Assembly (NCBI RefSeq): GCF_963678635.1
Contig: NC_087065.1
Span: 57,128,754 to 57,192,753 of the forward strand
Source: Symsagittifera roscoffensis
Lineage: Eukaryota; Xenacoelomorpha; Acoela; Convolutidae
Length of the DNA: 64,000 nt
Direction of reading: 5' to 3'
Positions 21,545 through 33,250 of this stretch are shown here, piece by piece. The notes under the pieces are model-generated. The model made no database searches and was not told the DNA's origin. It was given only the letters and a program-made list of their open reading frames with translations. A program made the position numbers and the translations under genes. Position 1 is the first letter of the stretch, and the number at the start of each line of letters is the position of its first letter.

Positions 21545-24500
21545 TCTCCGCCTTTAAACAGGAAAAAAACCGGAGCGAGCGTAACGGTCGCTTGAGTGAA
21601 TTCGCTTGTGGCGGTCTTAACAAAAGCGGATCGTGAACAACCGTCCTACCATAGTTTGGCTTAACGATTCGGACATGAGGCCAGTACCCACGCAAACTAT
21701 CGGTCCCATACGAGATGGACCGCCTGTCTTAAGAGTGAACCCAGACTGAGTCTGCCACATGATATGTGTATTATGTACGGTTTCTTGTCGTCGTAGTATT
21801 CCCCACGTGAAAGTGATGGAATGGAAAGCTTGTGGAATGTTGCCCAAGCAAAAAATGGGTTAGGGTTAATGCTTCTAACTCATATGAATTGTTGCTAACA
21901 AGAATGATTGGCCTCAAATTCAAAGCCTGCTCAACAAAGCAGATTGTCGTAGAGTACTTGATTAACGCTTCGGATGAGGCGCTCTCAGGAGCTGCCATGA
22001 AAGATTGCGCCTGGCCGCTTAAATTTCCAAGCAACACCTTTGTGTGTAAAAAGTGTCGGCTCCATGCCGTTCCAGTTCTTGATGCAGGTAAATAATCTCT
22101 TTTCCCACCAACGAAGTTCGTGCCATTATCGGACCATATTGTGTTTGGTGTACCAGATTGTGCTAGGTGCTATGAATCGTTCAATACCCATCACAAAAGA
22201 GCTAGCGTCCAGACATGGCACCATCTCAAGGTGTAAAGCCCTGGCGGTGAGGCAAGTTGAAAGAGTTCCCCATCTTTTCTCCCTGCTTCTGCGAACCTGC
22301 TCGTTTGATTAAAAGGTGATTGCTTATATCCGAAAGTTTTGACAGGTGAATTGGATATAACTGGCTGCATGATACCAGTTTTGCCTTTACGGTATATTAA
22401 ACTTTGATTTTTGATAGAACTCAACACAAGTATTGCACATACCATGTTCAGAACTGAGCACATGTAGTCTAAGTCTTGATGAAAGTGCATATGGCGGCGG
22501 CTTCGAAACAACAAGCCAACTAGGGTATGACGGGTGTCGAGTAATATTGGGTGCTTAGTATCAAACTCGGTATTCACGAAGCGAACAATCCGGCCGATGG
22601 AGCGAACGGTACCAGCGCGGCCGAGAAATGTAGATCATGTGGTAATCTTACTAGGTTTACTAGATGTGATTGTTATCACCTCATAGGGATAGGATTTCAT
22701 CGAGCAAGTCAAATATTTTGTGCAATGTCAAGCTTAGCGGGATCGCTGATCTATAAATCGGTACCGCGGAATTGTTTATGTGAAGGTAGCACCCTCATAA
22801 TAAACGCAACGTCTTTTTTATACCTCACAAACGAACTGATGTTTTCCCAGTTGAACCCGTATTCTAGATGTTTGATGGATGTGACGTCGGTAAAAGATCA
22901 GTGCTTCTCCGAGCAGTTACCGATTTGGCAGGCAGGACACTTTAAACGAAAATGATTGATCGCAAGTTGGTCGAGTATAAACGGACAAACGGCCGAGCAG
23001 TAGTACTAAGAATGCTTGGACAAAACACTCAGCTGCTGTTCTTGAGAGTTTCCGAAGAATTCCTCCGTGTACCGGTATCGGCTGGATTTTTGCCGCCCAG
23101 AACATGGTGCCACTCATCAATAGTGGTCAATTCGAGGATTTCGCCGACCCGATTAACAACGTAACTTGTCATATGAGTTTAGCTACTCTATAACTGTATT
23201 GTTATCCGTCCACATACACAATTAACCATAAAAGTAAGTGCTTTCAGTATATCAATTTTTAGTCGTGTGGCGAGCAGAGCAGCTTGAATTTTAGCATAGG
23301 TATTAACAGCGCTTTCATCGGCGCGACGGGAGCTTCTCGATGAAAGATTTGTGAGTCTGGTGCGAATTGGAGAGTCGCACACACAAAACCAACCCTACAA
23401 CGTAGAAAACCTCCTGAGAGCATCACCGAACATGTGAAGCTCAATTTGGTCCACAAGATCTGTTAAAATCAACGGGGAATAGTCAGTTACTCTAAAATTG
23501 GGAGACCGGAAAGTCTCACGAGAAACTTAATTCCGATGTCTTCTGGCAACTCGTCATCCCAACTTTGGCCAGTAAAATTCCAAAACAAAAAATTTTGAGC
23601 AAAAACGGACCCTAAAGTTGTATGGGGCTACTAATCTAACAGGTTCAAACAGAGAAATATCACAAAGCTATTAGTATGTACTCATCGGTTTTGAAAATTC
23701 AGCAACTAAGCAGTTCATGTCTTCGAACGAATCCAAGTAATAGTCCACAGGAAACTTTCATTTTTACGACTGTTGCGAAATTGGGGTATGTGGAAATAAT
23801 ATCTTTTAAAGTTTTTCGCAAGACAAATGTAGCTCATGTAGGCGAATCGCGGTCTTTTTCGGACTTACGACGGGTTGGTGTGGAAGATACCACTTGCGAT
23901 CGGATCGCTTACACGGATCATGCGGATCGACAGCAAAGATGTAGTCTTTCCTGGTGTCCTCTTCAATTGTGTCTGCATACCTTTCGAGCAGTTTAGGGTC
24001 TTTACTCAACTCCAATGTTTCAATTTGGTCGAGTGCAGAAAAATAATTTGGTAGAATCACATTCCGAAGCATCGAAACAATGTATCTTTCGCCATCATGA
24101 AGAGTTTCAAAATTAAGGAAGTTTATCTGCCGCGGAACGGGTTTCTACTTGTTTGAAAGCCCCATAGGGTTCGAACCCGCACCAGGATTTTATCTGGTCA
24201 ATCAAAGTAGAAACTTCAACAACACACTTAATATAAGAAGAAGTAGTACCAGCGGACTGAGGCGAACGGAACACCGTGAGTTTATTTCGTCTCCTATGAT
24301 ATACTCAATGGGTCCTACAGTGTCTTAGTGCTCTTCTCCTCGATAATTTCAACGTTCTCATAGATATTTTGAGTTGGCTTAGTAGGTGCTGATTGTGAAT
24401 AATTATTCTTCAAATCAACAATTTTGGTTAGTTCGGAACCAAATTTGTTTTGTAAGTTACGCACATAGAGTGAACACTAAAACGCTATTGTTCGGCTCGG

Positions 24501-24990
24501 AGAAAACAAAAAATTTGAAATTCTAAGTCTAAAAAACGTTGGTCGACTTGAAAACATTTTTTGTAAAAGTAACAGGTTCCCCGACTAAGCTGAGACGGTT
24601 AACGAGAGACGAAGACATCTAAGAGTGTGTGGTTGCACTATCAAAATTAGACAACGTCAAGAGATTGGTTACATCCGAGGTCACACCAAGTGTTGCAATC
24701 GGCAACAGCCCTTTAGATGATTCATGTCACGCGCATCACTAAGAGCGTCGTGTATGGAACTATTTGTATTCTCTATGGACCTATTTGCCTCAGCTCTATT
24801 CGAATCATTCGAACTTTGCTTCGGAGGAATCATTTTGTCGGCTCCACAGAGCATGACATTATGTGTGCCAGCACACTGTGGCTTCGGGCACTTTTTAGTC
24901 CGAGTACAGTGTCAGAAACTATGATTGTCTTTGAGGAGAGTAAACTAAAGTTTCTGTTCAGTTACGTATTTCACTCGCTGAGTAGCATTA
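21545..24990 (-). mobile_element. Decayed BEL/Pao LTR retrotransposon (right copy)
   Basis: Reverse-complement partner of 6,560-10,065, read leftward. Protease remnant lies near 24,650-24,850, reverse transcriptase near 23,680-24,070 (DPHDPCKRSDRKWYLPHQPV), RNase H near 22,950-23,460 (IPMLKFKLLCSPH), and integrase near 21,550-22,640 (KHPILLDTRHTLVGLLF; QALNLRPII). Its stops and frameshifts differ in part from those of the left copy, consistent with independent decay after duplication. No terminal repeats were identified. Confidence 0.92.
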
Positions 24991-24999
24991 TTTTCTAGC

Positions 25000-26530
25000 A
25001 ATCTCTGATCACAGACACCAGATTTGTTGAAGCACTAAGCTCTTCTACCAACAAAATCTATAGTTAATCATTTTTTTCAGTCTAAAGTGAACATTTTTTT
25101 TCATATGGGAAACAATATTTTTCATGGTCTACTTATAATTTTGCTGTCTTTTTTCAAAGTGAAAGCAAGCTTTTCAGTTGATTTTTTGTGACGATGCTTG
25201 ATTTGAAAATAAACTATGCGAACCTGTAAAAAGCAAAACAAGCATTTTCATGTTTTTAGGTTGAATCTCCCCATTTTGTTATCATTTTCTTTACAAATCT
25301 GGACTGAAAATGTTGATATGAAAATTGATATTTGACGAATTTTTGGCAAAATTTATTTTTTCTTGCTGCAGGAATCCTTAGAATTCAAAATCTTAATGGG
25401 TAAAGGATTCTCTCTGAAACTTCTAGTTTTGCGGTGAGAAATCTCTTTACTTTGTTGTTTCGGGTTGCAGCCTTCGGACGGAGTTCTTTTCTGAGCAATT
25501 TTTTTTGCTCATCTTCCAACTTAAATTGAATATAAATCTTGAAAAAATCAAAATAAAAAAATGTTTCTGGACGTAAGTTTCGATTTTTGCGACCAAAACT
25601 GTGTATTTATCTACTCTCTTGATCAAAATCGATTATGTTTTAATTTTGTGGTTGACTTAAAAAAGCTTGTCGACTGTGGAATTTGAGTTTCAAAACTGCC
25701 CCTAATCAATTTTCAAAGTCGAAACATAAGTCGAGCACCTCGATCCGGTAAAAATATTCGAGACCAATTAATGGGCTGTCGGAAAATTTAGAGTTTTGAT
25801 CTGATACGAGCAGTCTTAGTTTGGATACTGCAAAATTTGAGAAATGTGGACAAATGTTTTGGTTATTAGTAAGTGAACCTTCACGTCAACAAAAATCGAT
25901 ATATTGCGCATATCAGGCACTTAGTTAAGATCAATTTGAAAACAAAATCATCATGCTCCTATCAGGGTGGAGCCAAAGGTGATCTAAATGGTTTTCAACT
26001 TCAATGAAAACGTGTTGCTGAAAATTGATGAAATAGTTGAAAAAACAGATTAAAACTTCTTATATTTTTTAATATTGCAGAAAAAATTTTTGGTTGAAAA
26101 CATTTTCCAACGATCTCCCTTCCTTTCTGGAAAATGGTAAATTTTTAAGTAGATCCCCCATATCTCATACTGAAGGTCGCCTATTTTTTGGCTCTTTTCC
26201 AGTTTCCCACACCTGTTCAATTCAAATTCATTTCAAAATGCAATCAAATTTGGCATGGTGAACAAATCATTTGATTTGTTCTTCATACTTTACAGCGTAA
26301 CATCACGCATTTAGCCGTAATAACACGTAAAACATACATGTAATTTGGTATTTTGAAAGGGGAGAGGAAACTCGAAAAGAGCCTACTTTGTCAGGTAACA
26401 TACACAGGGAAAAAACAAATCAGACTCAACTTGTCAGCTCATTCGATACTGATACGTCACTTTGAAGAAGAGAGCTTGAAACTGAAAGTGAAAGCCGTTT
26501 GTTGAAATTGAGCCATTTCCGCTGACATTA
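25000..26530. other. Non-coding palindrome-arm sequence
   Basis: Reverse-complement match of 3,725-5,053 and 6,326-6,540, without the 1.27-kb block. It has a diverged half of the structured core near 25,800. No gene. Confidence 0.55.
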
Positions 26531-27005
26531 TTTTTCCGACTTTCGTAACGAAAGTAACGGAATACTTGGGTTTGGGTGGGTTTTTTTCTTCAGACAAATT
26601 TCGACTTTTTAACTGGCCAATTTTTCACGGAATGTTTTTATATCATTTGAAAGCTATTGTTGTCCTGAGCTTAAAATTGAAGGGTTATTTCACCTGTGAT
26701 CATTTTTCGTAAAGTTATGGGGGTTTAAAGATTGCCATTTTGGCCAATTTGAGACGATTAACGCGCGATATATTTTGCGCTTTTTACGCGTAATCGGAGA
26801 TTTAATCCGTCTTAGAAATCGTTCCAAATTGGTTGAAGGAAGCTTATTTGGCATAATTGATTTGTTACTAGGAGCGAACTTTATCGATTTGATCTTTATA
26901 TGGCAGTTTTCTTATTCCATTTAAATTTTTCATGTTATCACTGTTCCATAGACCTTAAAAGGCTGGGAACATTCAGGGCTTCGCCCTGATACGAGCAGTC
27001 TTGTT
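26530..27005 (-). repeat. Member of the 515-bp repeat family (right arm)
   Basis: Bounded by the hairpin actttcg-taa-cgaaagt (26,539-26,555) and the structured core at 26,940-26,999. The core's outer stem has one broken pair (actgttcc on the plus strand), while the inner stem agggct-tc-gccct is intact. Partner of 3,256-3,724. Confidence 0.8.
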
Positions 27006-27829
27006 CTCATTTGAGACTCTCATTTTGAACTCTCGGCAGTTTGTTGAGTTCGATACCATTTTGATAAAATTAAATATCAAGAACGCTAAAATATCGATAA
27101 AATCATTTGGGAGGAGGGGAGGGCACACTTATTCGATTGTGAAAAAAAACTTACATGATTGAGCAAAAAAGTTATTTTGAGTAGTAACGAGTAGCAAGAA
27201 AGTAGTAACCTAGAAAAAAAAGTAATTATGACTTTATAAAATGATAAAATGTAACCTGGACATATAGAGACACTCATAAAATAGCTTTTGAACTAGGTTA
27301 TTAAAATTCGTTGAAGATGAACTAAAGACAAATTGCGGTGAGGTTTTGGGTTTTGATGCCAACAAATTTTCTTTTTCCAAGTTATGTGCAACTTAAACAG
27401 AACATGTGCAAATCTTGTTCATAGTTTTTATATCAAAAAATGGAAAATCAGTTTGTTGTGTGCTCCATGAAATCTTAACTTGGGATTTGATGAATAGGTC
27501 GACATAACAAAGAGCATACAATACAGTTGAGAGAAAAAAAACATATTCAAAACTGTTTTATTGTAGATTTACAGAAAATGTTTTAGTTGTAAGTAAAGGA
27601 AGTAGACTCTTTGTTTGTTTTAAAAAAATATGAAATAAAAACGCATTTTTTTCTACAACTTTTAAGAATATTTAACTGTTGAGACAAGTGTGTCAGACCA
27701 TTTTCTGTTAAGTTTTTGCAAAACGATTTTTTGTAATCAATGAGACAATTCTGAAACAAACCAAAACGGATCATGAAAGAAAAACGAAACAGAGAGAAAA
27801 ATTAATGAAACTTCAACGAACTTTTTTTA

Positions 27830-28340
27830 TTGTTTCGACTTTCGTAACGAAAGTAACGCAATATTTGTGCTCGCGGTGGGTTTTTTTTCTTCAGACAAAT
27901 TCGACTTTTTAACTAGCCATTTTTCACGGAATGTTTTCATATCATTCGAAAGCTATTGTTGTCCTGAGCTTTAATTTGAAAAGACTTTCACCTGTGATCA
28001 TTTTTCGTGCTGTTATGGGGGGTTAAAGGTTGCCATTTTGGCCAATTTGGGACAATTACCGCGCGATATATTTCGCACTATTAACGCGTAAGCGGAGATT
28101 ATTCCGTCTTAGAAATCGTTCCAAATTGGTTTAAGGAAGCTTATTTGCCATGAATGATTTGTTACAAGGAGCGAAATTTATTCTTTTGTAGTTTTAATGG
28201 CGTGTGGAGGGATGATTTTCATGGATTTAGGATTTTTTATTTACATTTAATTTGTTAATGATATTTATGTTATTACTGCTCCATAAACCTTAAAATGGAC
28301 TCGGAACATTCAAGGCTTCGCCCTGATACGAGCAGTCTTG
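27830..28340 (-). repeat. Second member of the 515-bp repeat family (right arm)
   Basis: Runs from a perfect hairpin (actttcg 27,838-27,844, cgaaagt 27,848-27,854) to a 62-base core at 28,275-28,336. The single unit here corresponds to the multi-unit array in the left arm, which shows the array length changed after the palindrome formed. Confidence 0.82.
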
Positions 28341-28688
28341 TTCTGTTTTACTTCTGAAAAATAATGAGCTGTCCTTGTGTACAAACCATCAGACCTGGAA
28401 CTCAAAAGGACAAAAAAGTTCCTTTACGAATACAACTATTTTAAAAAACTGTTTCGGCAAAAAGGATTCTCTACCAAAAAAAAAACATAATTCTGCTGAC
28501 AATGTGAAATTAATTTGCCTACTATACGCAACAAAAAAGACAAAATCAAGAAAAAAATCGGATTAGGAAGAGTTAAACCAATATCGCTTTGTATAGACAG
28601 GCTTGTAAGTGCTCAAAAATGAAGATCAACAAATTGGTGTCAAATCATCAAACTAAGCGCTTAATGGTTCTAATTAAATTAAATAAGA

Positions 28689-28795
28689 GCTCTGAATTTT
28701 CCGACTGTCCCATAATTCATATCGAATAGTTTTGGGGAAAAGCTCTGAATTTTCCGACTGTCCCATAATTCATATCGAATAGTTTTTGGGGAAAA
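28689..28795. repeat. ~53-bp tandem duplication
   Basis: Two nearly identical copies of a unit containing ctctgaattttccgactgtc and ataattcatatcgaatag, side by side at the outer end of the right palindrome arm. Confidence 0.85.
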
Positions 28796-28979
28796 AATAT
28801 TGAAAACCTGTAAGTTTTGGAAAAAATCAAAGTGTAAAAATTTGAGTCGTACGAAGTTAATACGACCAATTAGCTATAACCTCAATTCATTTTGGAACAA
28901 TTTTGTTATGCGAGATAATTCGCCACGCATAAATAATTTATGTTACGTTCTCAGCAATATGAATAAGTTCTTCAAAACG

Positions 28980-29215
28980 CGCATAATTCAGTCCAGAACA
29001 TGGCCAATTTGGCAAATTTTAAACCCCCAGAATTTTTTTTTGAAAATTTATTTTTTTTACATTTGAACTCAGGGAGTCGATATCTTCAATGGGGGTGTAA
29101 AAATTTTTTGTCGAAAATTATAATTTCGATCGGCGAAAATTAACTGAATAAAAAAACCATACAAAACTTATATATTCCGTTTTCTTCGAAAGTTGGAACA
29201 AAAAACTGCCTTGTC
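28980..29215 (+). repeat. Very diverged member of the 515-bp repeat family
   Basis: The order ggccaatttggcaaa, a tttgaactcaggg-like stretch, attccgttttcttcgaaagttggaac and aaaaactgc follows the family. The hairpin and core are largely destroyed. Confidence 0.5.
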
Positions 29216-30110
29216 TAAAATTACTGGTCCCCCTTGTCTGAAAAAGATTGCGGATAAGAGCGACCTTAAGCTCTATTACTTTGTGGAATTGGTGATTTTA
29301 CTGTATTACATGCTATAGTAACCTGAGCGGGTGAAGTAAAATCGGCGGATCGCCCCTCAAATGGGAACTACAGTGGCTAGGTTTATGAAACTCAGAGGAG
29401 CGATACTAGAGATGATTTGACCCGGGCATACAAAAAACGGGACCCCTCAGACCCTTGGGGTGCAAGTGATAACGGTTCCCGTAAGTGCAAATGGCCCTAT
29501 CAGAACACGGTAACTAGCGGTTGGAATTGAACCAAAATATAGTATGTTATAGACCTAGTTAAGGAAGCTTAAGATTAGAAACCCAGACCCCTAAGACCCC
29601 CATTTCCATTTTTATGCCCCAAGTAAACAAACCCACCCCCAACTTCCGGAAGTCGTTTCTCGGCCTGCAGGGAGCTGAAACTTGGAGGGATGATAGGTAG
29701 TGGCAAGATACATCTTGTATTATAATTTGAACCAAATCCGGCGGTTGTACCGGAAGCTGTTAGCACTTGGAAAAACACCCCCAAAAATATCGTCCCCAAA
29801 AAAAGACCCCTACTGATTGAAACCCCTCCGTCGACTCCTTCCGGTGTTAATAGCTTTTCCCCGGGAAAAAAGATAATGGACCTTAGAAATGGTATAACTT
29901 GGGAAGTATTAACGGGATATGGATAAAACATGGTAGTTAGGACTCCCATGGGATTCTGAACCCAAATATGGAAGTTTGACCCCGGTTGACCCCTGGGTGA
30001 CCTTAAGTTGACCATTGGATTTTTTGACCCCAAAATTGCATGAAAAGCCCCAATATTAACACCGGAAACCTCTGGAAACACCGTATTTCCCAGCCCACAA
30101 ACTCATTCAG
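29216..30110. other. Unassigned block with frequent gttgacc/gacccc motifs
   Basis: Less AT-rich than its surroundings, with many gacccc and ttgaccc words (for example 29,975-30,035). The 168-residue minus-strand open frame at 29,575-30,081 has no recognisable domain and is antisense to the retroelement downstream, so I do not call it a gene. This may be the 5' non-coding part of the retroelement remnant. Confidence 0.4.
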
Positions 30111-30184
30111 AGATGGGTAGACGGGTTCAACCGAATCGTCGCAGATCTGGGGCTAACTAATTTAAATAACCAACGGATTGACCC

Positions 30185-30510
30185 GTGGCATTCAGGTCCT
30201 ATTAAAATTCCTACTCAATTGAACATCAAGGAAGAGATGCAGAGCATTTAGGGAGAAAGGTATGATCCAAATATCCAAAATTCGTTATAAAGCGTCAATT
30301 CGCCTACAGGCTGGCAGTTCTGCGTGGATTATATTAAATTGAACGAAATAAAAATAATGAATGCTTCTAACATCCCCCGTATACAACAGATGTTCGATGC
30401 ACTGAAAGCAAATAAAAACATTTTTTCCCTAAACTAGGCCAATGATTTTTTGCAGGTACCCCTGGAGTGTAAAAATGAAAAGCCTACGGAGGGTATGATT
30501 CTTTCTTTTT
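30185..30510 (+). pseudogene. Ty3/Gypsy reverse transcriptase fragment
   Basis: From 30,312 the frame reads WQFCVDYIKLNEI, then IPRIQQMFDALK, a stop, and DFLQVPLE. This is the order of the Ty3/Gypsy polymerase palm (FCVDYRKLN, PLPRI..ML..L, DL.SGYWQVPL). Upstream, stops interrupt a stretch resembling the linker before the palm. The catalytic YxDD region was not found. The copy is clearly dead. Confidence 0.75.
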
Positions 30511-30779
30511 GGGAAGAAGGGCGACTTAACCAAACACGGCGTCCACAAGTCCGTTTCGAGATAGACGAAGTTACGAGGAGATAGCTCCACCTCCACAACG
30601 ATAAAAACTCTTGTTCATTTTTACCTCGCCGCTGCAACTCCGACGCCAATAAGTGCTATATGAACTAAAATAAATGTTAGACGATTATATGCTTAGAATT
30701 GAAAACAAAAATAATCCCATTATTGCACCATGCACTTATTAATTACCAATAAAGCATGTCTCTATCTTAGACAAAATGT

Positions 30780-31060
30780 TCCTGCCTATTGAAAAAAGAA
30801 TCTAATGAGAAGATTATTTTGTTAGAAGTATCCCCTCGAAATGAGTTTGCCCCTCAGTCACGCCCTGTTCAAAATGAAAAACTGTACTCTGAGAGCAAGC
30901 TCGTGACTGATTTTTCTGATTTTTCTCCTCTTGGTAGGGGTCTGGTCTTCGTCAGCATCGACTATCAATCACAGGTCGGGAGCAGCGTTCAGGAGATCCC
31001 CCTCATCATCATCACGAATAAGATGGAGACATCCTGGTTGCAGTACCGTATACCGTAGTA
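30780..31060 (+). other. Open stretch downstream of the Gypsy fragment, function unknown
   Basis: An open frame of about 90 codons without recognised motifs. It may belong to the same decayed element, but the sequence does not show this. Confidence 0.25.
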
Positions 31061-31692
31061 CCAGCAATCAACAGAACTCTCCAAAACCTAGCTTTTCCTG
31101 AACACCGATACATATTGGCATGTACGTTAACTCTGAGCACCTGCGCATTACAGACGCCCTAATCAACCTTACTTACCTGGTAGTCAATTACGTTGAATTG
31201 AGTATGAGGTTTAATTGGTACTAACAAGGAACCGTGCTACAACCTTCATTGACAAGCAAGAGGAGGGTACCACTCGCTACACGAGGTGGATCAAGAAGAC
31301 GCTCATCGAAGTCACTGTGGCAGTTATACTGGCCCTTACCCTGAAGTACAACTCTTCCTTTTTGTGCCTTCTTCGCTTCGGAATGCGCGAACATAGATCG
31401 ACTGGGATTTGAAGTAACTTCCGTGGACAACGATGTCTGGACGATCTTGCTGGTTTCAGGCGAGAAGCTGCATCATTTAGGCAGTTTAATAAATAAGACT
31501 CAAACACAGCTGAAAAGGGTTTCTCATGATTCAAGTACAAACTTTTAGCTACTCCGCTGGATGCTCTTAAACCTGGTCATCGGGGTGGATGTTTAACGAA
31601 AAAAGGAAAGCGCGTGTAATCAGTACTAATCGGCTTTTATATATAGCGAAGCGGTGAAGTTCTCCGACGCTGTTAAGAATCACTCGTAAACC

Positions 31693-32022
31693 TTGCATAC
31701 TATAAGCGCAAAATTGATTAATTGCAAAGTTGCGTTTCAAAATTACGGCTACATTTTGGTTGACGCTTTGGCCCGCGGATATAGACGGGCAATTCTGGTA
31801 TCCCTAGAGATCTTGATCAACTTACTAGGCGGAATCCACCTAGACAAGTTGCATGAGAACAATCACAGGACTGAACTGATGACTTATTACAGATTCGAGC
31901 TAATTCAAACGACAGTCATTACAGAAACAGGCGTCAACGTGCCTATCAACATCCTGGTTCATCGAGGTGTATTGAGCTATTTGCCTTCCTCAGCCGGCAG
32001 ATGGATGTACCACAGCGACTAA
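31693..32022 (+). pseudogene. Possible retroviral-type envelope remnant of the same element
   Basis: A 109-codon frame whose middle and end weakly resemble the F/envelope-like ectodomain proteins of insect-type Ty3/Gypsy elements: a Leu-rich helix, then a Tyr/Val-rich strand-like stretch. The position downstream of pol-type sequence fits. There is no signal peptide, fusion peptide or membrane anchor in frame, so it is a fragment. The assignment rests on general pattern only. Confidence 0.25.
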
Positions 32023-33250
32023 AGACAAGTTTTCACATACACAGTTTTTGGTATCTCAGCGATGCAAAAATTTAGCGGATTTCTCCGGGATGCCATTGAT
32101 TTTGGATTTACAGTAGGTAGCAGGCGTCTTAAGCTTTGTCTTCGACCGTTTGCGATGTTCCGTAGTAGCGAGTCTTCGTTTCTGGCTAATCTGTTCTTCG
32201 ATTATCGACGATTATGCTGAGGTTGTGCCCTCAGGAGGTAATTGCATTGCTCGAGAGCCCTTGGCCACTCACCTGGAAGACTCTACAAACCTGGCTATTT
32301 CAAGAGACGATGACAATAATTTATTTAACTACAGGGAGCTAATGAAAGTGACGAGCCAAAAGCGGGCCCTCAGAGTTGCCTGCTCCGAATTGTGACGGCG
32401 AATTGAGACGCCAGACGATACGTTGGTGCTGATACCTGACCCGAGAACCTGCCAGTGCGATATGGGTTTAACCAATACTGTTAAGCATCATCCCCTCATC
32501 CAACCACTGTTGGCCACCCTGGAAGTTTCTTTCGGCATGGTGATACCAGCAGCACTACGCAAACAAGCACGGAAAGTGTTGGTCGAAGCACTCCGGCTCA
32601 GTTTGATTCAGTTACATGAAAGATCCGCGGGTAAAGAAGCGTTGTCCAAAAAATCCAAACCGATAGCAGATGGATTTTGTGGAAGCACACAACTTTTTAT
32701 TGGCAAATGATAGATAGTAGACCAGTGCTGGGTTCTGGCGACCACCCTAGCGGTCTTAGCCTGCCCTAATTGGCGATGCTTCTCAAAGAACACTGGATTT
32801 GCACATGTAGTACCCAGGCGGTGACGAGACGTTGATCTTGAATATTTTCGTTGCTTTGGACTATTAATGCAAGAGTACCAACAGAATTTGCAACCTTAAA
32901 ACGACTCTCCTGCCGATGAAGGTTCATAGAGGGCCTAAACAGCTACCCCGGGTCCATTGATTTTGGATTCGTTCTGCGAACAGATCTATCCACAACCCAG
33001 TGTTTGACCCATCATTTGACGAGATCAACGCTTCACTAACTAGTGTGGTGAGTGATACCACAAGCACACAATTGATGGGGAGGGGAATCATTTTTAACCG
33101 TGGGATGTGGAGGGTTGTTTTTGGGCCAGGATCGACAACACAGACAAGTGCTATCATGGATACTACGTTGTGATGAAAGAACTAACTGAGGATTGGGGAG
33201 GGAGAGCCAGTTCAGTAGGCTCTGGGATGATAACTTCTAAATATAATGTA
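32023..33250. other. Decayed retroelement-like block, no clear gene
   Basis: Several overlapping open frames (32,150-32,395, 32,423-32,710, minus strand 32,924-33,157) share the more balanced base composition of the region upstream and end with it near 33,250. None has a recognised domain. Confidence 0.35.

Larger units (their letters stand above)
17368..28680. repeat. Right arm of the ~28-kb imperfect palindrome
   Basis: Reverse-complement partner of 705-13,183. Starting from the inner end it contains an AT-rich flank, a 467-bp hAT MITE, a second MITE split by a nested 1,149-bp element, the second BEL/Pao copy facing left, and two single members of the 515-bp repeat family. Right-only sequence includes the nested element (18,765-19,913), about 430 bp at 27,400-27,830, and a short tandem duplication at 28,689-28,795 just outside the arm. 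Because the BEL/Pao copy and two MITEs are shared by both arms, they were in place before the duplication. Confidence 0.85.

Noticed and set aside
29575-30081. 168-codon minus-strand frame
   Set aside because: Antisense to a decayed retroelement, no domain, and its sequence reflects repeated gacccc words.
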